Assembly: GCA_035533295.1 (NCBI GenBank)
Contig: DATLUA010000066.1
Location: 1-37,905, forward strand
Source of the DNA: JAGWJU01 sp035533295
GTDB lineage: Bacteria > Elusimicrobiota > Elusimicrobia > UBA1565 > UBA9628
Length of the DNA stretch: 37,905 nt
Direction of reading: 5' to 3'
Shown here: positions 33,575-37,905 of the stretch, in pieces
Layout of the letters: the number at the start of each line of letters is the position of its first letter
How positions within the stretch are numbered: the stretch's first letter is position 1
Program-made: the position numbers and the translations under genes
The notes under the pieces: model-generated
Databases searched by the model: none
Told to the model about the DNA's origin: nothing
The model's input: the letters and a program-made list of their open reading frames with translations, nothing else

Positions 33575-34750
33575 ATGTTCAACAAAGAGTTTAGCTCCCG
33601 CGCCGGCCGCTATCAGAACCAGCAGACCGGATACCGCGCATTTATTCCGGCTTCGCTGCCGCCCGTTCCTCCGCTGGCCATGAGCACCGACCTACAATCG
33701 GCGCTTTCCAAGGCCGACCAAGCCCTGGGGCGTTTGGATGGGGCCGTTTTGACCCTGCCTAATCCGGATCATTTCGTGTTCATGTACGTGCGCAAGGAAG
33801 CCGTGCTGTCGTCCCAAATCGAGGGCACGCAAAGCTCGCTCCAAGACGTGCTGGCCGCCGAGGCGTCCCTGCGGGATCCGGAAACGCCCAGGGACGTCGA
33901 TGAAGTGCTCAACTATGTCCACGCGATGAACTACGGGCTTGCGCGCCTCAAGACCCTTCCGGTGTCCGTGCGCCTCATCCGCGAAATCCACGCGAAACTG
34001 CTGCACGGCGTCCGGGGAAGCAGGCTTACGCCCGGCGAGCTGCGCACGAGCCAGAATTGGATAGGCCCAAGCGGCTGCGCCTTGAACGAGGCCTCTTTCG
34101 TGCCGCCGCCGCCGCGCCTGATTGCCGAAAAGCTCTCGGACCTGGAGCGCTTTCTGCATAAGGAGGCGGATTTGCCGCTCCTGCTCAAAGTCGGGCTCGC
34201 TCACGCGCAATTCGAGACCATCCATCCGTTCCTGGACGGCAACGGCCGCGTCGGGAGGCTCTTGATCGCGTTTCTCCTGACGGAGGGCGAAGCCCTGTCA
34301 AAACCCGTTTTGTATCTCTCGCATTATTTCAAGCGCCGCCGCGCCGAATATTACGAACGCCTGCAAGCCGTGCGCGATCGCGGCGATTGGGAAGGCTGGC
34401 TGGGCTTCTTCTTGGCCGGCGTCGCGGAAGTCGGCCGGGAAGCTTCGGATACGGCGCGCCGCATCCTGCTTATGCGCGAAAATTTGCGCTCGGAAATCAC
34501 CGAACGCATGGGCCGCGCCGCGGCCAACGGCCACCGGGTGATGGACCGGCTCTTCGACCGCCCGATCATCAAGGTGTCCACCGTGCGCGACTGGCTCCGC
34601 ATCACGCCCGCCGGAGCCAACAACATCGTCCGCCGCCTCGCGGACATCGGCGTCCTGCGGGAAATCACCGGCCATGCGCGCCATCGCCGCTTCCGTTTCG
34701 AGCCCTACCTGCGCTTGTTCGAGGATGGACGGGGTGGCCATGGACGGTAG
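33575..34750 (+). CDS. Fic-family protein adenylyltransferase
   Basis: 391 residues. The Fic core motif HPFLDGNGRVGR is at residues 217-228 with catalytic His217 and the phosphate-binding GNGR. An N-terminal inhibitory motif SSQIEG (79-84, Glu83) matches the [S/T]xxxE[G/N] rule, so the enzyme is self-inhibited in class II fashion. The C-terminal part (TVRDWLRITPAGANNIVRRL, ADIGVLREITGHARHRRFRF) is a winged helix of the kind seen in many Fic proteins. It transfers AMP to protein targets, unknown here. Fic genes are common between hsdM and hsdS; they may regulate or guard the system. Confidence 0.95.
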   Translation: MFNKEFSSRAGRYQNQQTGYRAFIPASLPPVPPLAMSTDLQSALSKADQALGRLDGAVLTLPNPDHFVFMYVRKEAVLSSQIEGTQSSLQDVLAAEASLRDPETPRDVDEVLNYVHAMNYGLARLKTLPVSVRLIREIHAKLLHGVRGSRLTPGELRTSQNWIGPSGCALNEASFVPPPPRLIAEKLSDLERFLHKEADLPLLLKVGLAHAQFETIHPFLDGNGRVGRLLIAFLLTEGEALSKPVLYLSHYFKRRRAEYYERLQAVRDRGDWEGWLGFFLAGVAEVGREASDTARRILLMRENLRSEITERMGRAAANGHRVMDRLFDRPIIKVSTVRDWLRITPAGANNIVRRLADIGVLREITGHARHRRFRFEPYLRLFEDGRGGHGR

Positions 34751-35249
34751 CCTTCCAACCGACGCGGAATTATACCTCTGGATAGGCCTTGGCAAAACGC
34801 CGGCGGCCCATTCGGGATTTCAGTCGGGGCAAATCGAATGCTGCCGCGCCTATTGGAACGAGTTAAAGGAATTTTCAGAGAAGCGCGGACTTTTAGAGAA
34901 AAATTTTATCGGCAAGACCGAAGCCACTTTCCACGCCAGCTTTTGGGAGCTGTATCTGCCCAAAGCCTTTGACGCGGCCGGCATTCCCTTATCCAGAGGA
35001 AGAAAGGGCCAACCGGACTTTTACTTTGAAAAAGACGGCCGCAAGGGCAAACTCCAAGAGGAGAAGGCGCGTTATGTCATCGCCCTGAACGGCCGGCGGG
35101 CGCTCAACGGCCACCCGCACGATTCCATCCAAGACCCTCATGCCGAGGATGCTTCCAATATCTTTAAGTCGATGCCGATATGGCGGTTGGACCTCCGAAC
35201 CGGAAGCGTATCCCGTTCTACGCCGCAGGAGCATAGCCGTGCCAAGTGA
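34725..35249 (+). CDS. Unknown protein in the hsd cluster, possibly a degenerate nuclease-like protein
   Basis: 174 residues from the ATG at 34725 (26-bp overlap with fic; a second start at 34740 is possible). EATFHASFWELYLPKAFDAA, GIPLSRGRKGQPDFYFEKDG resembles the first half of PD-(D/E)XK-like proteins in which an FxxELY helix precedes PDF. The expected following E-x-K strand is not seen: the sequence goes directly to KGKLQEEKARYVIALNGRRA, as if an internal segment were lost. It overlaps the hsdS start by 11 bp. The nuclease link is a weak inference. Confidence 0.65.
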   Translation: MDGVAMDGSLPTDAELYLWIGLGKTPAAHSGFQSGQIECCRAYWNELKEFSEKRGLLEKNFIGKTEATFHASFWELYLPKAFDAAGIPLSRGRKGQPDFYFEKDGRKGKLQEEKARYVIALNGRRALNGHPHDSIQDPHAEDASNIFKSMPIWRLDLRTGSVSRSTPQEHSRAK

Positions 35250-36426
35250 GTGGCGCCCATCAACTTGGGGCGACGAGATTTCATTAGAGTATGGAAAGGC
35301 TTTGCGCGGCTATAGCGAGGACCGAGGACAATACCGCGTATTCGGTTCTAACGGTCCAATCGGCTGGACTTCGCAACCTCTCGCGCAGGGGCCAGGTGTG
35401 ATCCTCGGACGTAAGGGGGCTTACCGCGGAGTCCATTACTCGCCGGAACCGTTCTTCGTGATAGATACCGCTTACTTCGTCGTTCCGAGGAATAAGTTCG
35501 ACATGAGATGGATCTATTACGCCATCAAGCATTACAAACTCGGCGAGATTGATGATGGATCTCCGATTCCATCTACAACGCGAGTTGCCGTTTACATGAG
35601 CGATCTGGAGGTGCCGCCGCTTGCCGAGCAGCGCGCCATCGCGGAGATTCTCGGCTCGCTCGACGACAAAATCGAGGCCAACCGGCGCATGAACGAGACA
35701 CTCGAAGCCATGGCCCGGGCGATATTCAAATCGTGGTTCGTGGACTTCGACCCCGTCCGCGCCAAAGCCGCGGGCCGCGATACGGGCTTGCCCAGAGAAA
35801 TTGCCGATCTATTCCCCGATCGCTTCCAAGATTCCGAGTCAGGAAAAATCCCGAAGGGCTGGAAGATCGGCACATTCGGCAATGTGGCAGAACATCAGCG
35901 ACGAAGCATTCAGCCCGATCGAATTGAGCCGGAGACGCCGTATATTGCGCTCGAACACATGCCGCGACATTGCATTGCCATCTCTAATTGGGATGGCGCT
36001 GAAAATTTGGAGAGCAATAAGTTTGAGTTCAAAAAAGGCGAGATTTTGTTTGGGAAGCTCAGGCCGTATTTCCACAAGGTCGGCATCGCGCCGGTCGATG
36101 GCGTATGTTCAACGGATATTGTAGTCATAGCTCCGAAGAGGGAAGACTGGTTCGGCTTCGTTCTTGGCCATGCGATGAGCGATGCGTTTGTAAAACACCT
36201 TAATGCCGGCTCCACGGGAACCAAAATGCCTCGGACAAGCTGGAGCGCGATGGCGCGTTATACAATCACGATCCCAACGGAGTCTGTCGCAGCGGCATTT
36301 GCGGATCGCTTACGCCCCGTGATTGAACGGATGATTTTTGGAATCCATCACTCCCGCACCCTCGCCGCCATCCGCGATGCGTTGCTGCCCAGGTTGATTT
36401 CCGGAGAACTAAAATGCGCCGAATAA
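35239..36426 (+). CDS. hsdS: Type I restriction-modification specificity subunit HsdS
   Basis: 395 residues from a GTG at 35239, with CAGGAG 7 nt upstream. Two target-recognition domains are separated by the conserved helical repeat PPLAEQRAIAEILGSLDDKI and MARAIFKSWFVDFDPVRAKA. TRD1 begins SEWRPSTWGDEISLEYGKAL, and TRD2 begins GKIPKGWKIGTFGNVAEHQR. The protein ends IRDALLPRLISGELK, the usual HsdS end. It sets the bipartite DNA target of HsdM. The TRDs are lower in GC than hsdM, as expected for exchanged specificity domains. Confidence 0.96.
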   Translation: MPSEWRPSTWGDEISLEYGKALRGYSEDRGQYRVFGSNGPIGWTSQPLAQGPGVILGRKGAYRGVHYSPEPFFVIDTAYFVVPRNKFDMRWIYYAIKHYKLGEIDDGSPIPSTTRVAVYMSDLEVPPLAEQRAIAEILGSLDDKIEANRRMNETLEAMARAIFKSWFVDFDPVRAKAAGRDTGLPREIADLFPDRFQDSESGKIPKGWKIGTFGNVAEHQRRSIQPDRIEPETPYIALEHMPRHCIAISNWDGAENLESNKFEFKKGEILFGKLRPYFHKVGIAPVDGVCSTDIVVIAPKREDWFGFVLGHAMSDAFVKHLNAGSTGTKMPRTSWSAMARYTITIPTESVAAAFADRLRPVIERMIFGIHHSRTLAAIRDALLPRLISGELKCAE

Positions 36427-37019
36427 TGAACATGAAAACCGCCTATCTCGCGATGCTGGGGCTACTGCTCATCCTGTTTATTCTCGCAGACCTCGCGGCT
36501 TGGCGTTCGTCAAGTTGGATTCCGATCAAAGACCTCGGACTTCCCCTGGCGGCGCTTATTTTAACGGCCGGTCAACTTTATATCGGCGAGAAGCAGCACG
36601 ACCAGCAAAGGAAAGACCAATATTGGGACAAGCGTTTTAACTACCTGGTGCGTCTGCGCGAATTATACGGGACCATCTGCTACAAATTTTCCAGTCAAGA
36701 CATAGCTGCGGCAGCTGTTCCAGGCGCCGATTTTGGGAATACCGCATTGGGCAAAATATACTGGAGTCTCGCGGATTTGGAGCTTGAAGGAGATATCCTG
36801 TTTGCCGATATTGGGCAGAGCATCGCCAAAATCGGGGAGCAATTTAAAATTGTCCACCAAAAGGAAGCCGACTTGATTTCAATGGGAGTGCCCAGCAACG
36901 GAGAACAACGCAAAGAGAGAACGGCCATAAAACGGGAACAGCAAGCGGCCAAGACGGAGATAGAATCCATTTTTAATGCGTGCAAAAAAATTATTTCATC
37001 CTATCTCCGGCAGGATTAG
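36414..37019 (+). CDS. Two-helix membrane protein with coiled-coil tail, hsd cluster
   Basis: 201 residues from the ATG at 36414, which has GGAGA upstream and overlaps hsdS; the ATG at 36426 (TAATG) is an alternative. Two hydrophobic segments (AYLAMLGLLLILFILADLAA and LGLPLAALILTAGQLYI) are followed by a cytosolic charged, helical region (KEADLISMGV, GEQRKERTAIKREQQAAKTE). No family recognised. It ends 1 bp before the zinc-ribbon gene, so the two form a likely pair. Membrane protein plus nucleotide-processing effector is a pattern seen in defence systems; this link is inference. Confidence 0.72.
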   Translation: MRRIMNMKTAYLAMLGLLLILFILADLAAWRSSSWIPIKDLGLPLAALILTAGQLYIGEKQHDQQRKDQYWDKRFNYLVRLRELYGTICYKFSSQDIAAAAVPGADFGNTALGKIYWSLADLELEGDILFADIGQSIAKIGEQFKIVHQKEADLISMGVPSNGEQRKERTAIKREQQAAKTEIESIFNACKKIISSYLRQD

Positions 37020-37020
37020 A

Positions 37021-37803
37021 ATGGGCAAAAATGAACAGGCCGATCGAATGTATATGAGAGACATGACGGAGTGCCCGCTTTGTACCGCGCGATTAGAATC
37101 CGCGGTGGAAACAATCCTTGCAACTTCGCCCGACATGGCTGTCGCTTACATAAAGTGTCCCGCTTGCGGCGAATACGGAATTCAAGTTATGGGCGGAGAT
37201 GGGAAATTGTGGCGACTAACCGAAACGCAGCGGGCGACCTTGGCTGCCTATGTTTGCGCGCGTTCTCTCGATCATAAAAAAGCAGTTATTTTGTGGGCCG
37301 AGCTAAGCGGACAAGTAAATATCCCGAATGAGATTTGGATTCCTTTTGATCGAATCATGAAAGAATTTCCTCTGCCCCCCATCACCGAACGATTCGATCT
37401 CGCGCTCTTAAATCTTTCAAGAACGCATAAACCAGGACAAGTTCCCACCCTTGGCGAGCATTATTTGGGACTTCTGTGCTCCGAAGATAAAACAACGCAA
37501 CTGTTTATTTTAGAAACCCTCATTGAGCGAGGGGATATAAATGGCGTCGCCATGCTTCCCTCGGAATTCAAGATTACTGCCCGGGGCTGGATTCGCGTGG
37601 AGGAAATAAATAAAGGCTTGCTCGGAAAAGAGAACCGCCAAGCTTTCGTGGCGATGTGGTTTGATTCGAGCATGGAGGACCTGTTTTCCAAAGGCATCGC
37701 GCCGGCGATCAAAGACGCGGGGTTTGAACCCTTTCGCGTTGATAAAAATCCATCGAACAATCAGTATAGGGCTCCCCAAAAATCCGACCACGTGCTAAGG
37801 TAG
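37021..37803 (+). pseudogene. Zinc-ribbon plus deoxyribosyltransferase/TIR-like effector gene, truncated by an IS
   Basis: The frame starts at ATG 37021. Two CxxC pairs (CPLC near residue 20, CPAC near residue 49) form a zinc ribbon. After a helical middle part, RQAFVAMWFDSSMEDLFSKG and IAPAIKDAGFEPFRVDK match the start of a nucleoside 2-deoxyribosyltransferase/TIR-like domain found at the end of many uncharacterised bacterial proteins. The expected continuation (helix, FxVAD, GVYxEAG) is missing: after NPSNNQ the frame runs into IS sequence and stops at 37803. The gene is therefore broken about 115 residues before its expected end. Intact, it might process NAD or nucleotides; this follows from domain resemblance only. 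Confidence 0.75.
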
Positions 37804-37905
37804 TAAAATGACCTTCAATGGGAAGGAAAAAGAAGATGAACGGCAAGCGAAGGAAGCACGGAGCGGATTTGAAAGCGCGGGTGGCGCTGGCGGCGATCAA
37901 AGGCG
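37767..37905 (+). mobile_element. Left end of an IS3-family insertion sequence (continues past the window)
   Basis: The sequence from about 37767 (AGGGCTCCCCAAAAATCCG) resembles IS3-family terminal inverted repeats with CCCCAAAAA. It interrupts the effector gene and is followed by an OrfA start. The exact first base and the target duplication cannot be fixed because the right end is outside the window. Confidence 0.7.
37836..37905 (+). CDS. IS3-family transposase OrfA, partial N-terminus
   Basis: From the ATG at 37836, preceded by AAGGAAAAAG, the frame reads MNGKRRKHGADLKARVALAA then IKG to the window end; an upstream ATG at 37818 is less likely. The pattern (K/R)xxxxxxLKARVALxAIKG is the typical OrfA helix-turn-helix start of IS3 elements, which binds the IS ends. 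Only 23 residues are visible. Confidence 0.75.
   Translation, partial: MNGKRRKHGADLKARVALAAIKG

Overview
The window is high-GC bacterial DNA with tightly packed, often 4-nt-overlapping housekeeping genes. The gene set (yebC-ruvCAB-spoIID-queA-tgt, a membrane H+-pyrophosphatase, yajC-secD-secF, waaA next to a DUF374 acyltransferase, PorV/PorQ-like and lipoprotein genes) fits a Gram-negative bacterium with lipopolysaccharide, most like Elusimicrobiota or a neighbouring lineage. That placement is inference from gene content and order; no marker was searched.

Layout. (1) 1-5210, minus strand: a secreted-protein operon of HEAT-repeat protein, M36-type metallopeptidase with a C-terminal FlgD/T9SS-like sorting domain, and a PorV/PorQ-family outer-membrane protein cut by the left edge. 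(2) 5292-5363: tRNA-Arg(UCG). (3) 5324-13861: an integrated genetic element bounded by a 40-bp direct repeat that copies the 5' half of that tRNA. It carries a tyrosine integrase, an m4C-type DNA methyltransferase fused to an excisionase-like HTH, a tandem-HTH regulator with an 18-codon leader ORF, a prim-pol/helicase-like replication protein, small unknown genes, a probable 110-nt non-coding RNA, an outer-membrane barrel gene with a long structured leader, and a HicBA toxin-antitoxin pair. There are no capsid or conjugation genes, so it looks like a satellite-type or minimal integrative element. (4) 13948-20290, plus strand: yebC-ruvC-ruvA-ruvB-spoIID-queA-tgt, one translationally coupled operon, with a palindromic repeat inserted in frame in tgt. 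(5) 20299-21921: a secreted S10 peptidase, divergent from hppA (22053-24452). (6) 24605-29987: yajC-secD-secF-unknown, then DUF374 acyltransferase-waaA. (7) 30267-31810, minus: a lipoprotein and a membrane/winged-helix protein, separated by a G-rich inverted repeat. (8) 31885-37905, plus: a type I restriction-modification cluster hsdM-fic-unknown-hsdS-membrane protein-zinc-ribbon effector-like gene, the last broken by an IS3-family element running off the right edge. No hsdR is in view.

The most interesting region is the tRNA-borne element. Insertion on the 5' side of the tRNA has moved the native tRNA promoter 8.5 kb away, while the element supplies a new -10 box overlapping the integrase stop codon. 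The integrase promoter and a promoter facing the other way (11672-11701) share a 37-bp near-identical block. The second one appears to drive a short RNA with mutually exclusive hairpins and a terminator. This suggests a compact lysogeny-like switch built from one operator type, a small RNA and an HTH regulator. The methyltransferase-excisionase fusion, with an internal ribosome-binding site that could release the excisionase alone, is the other unusual component.
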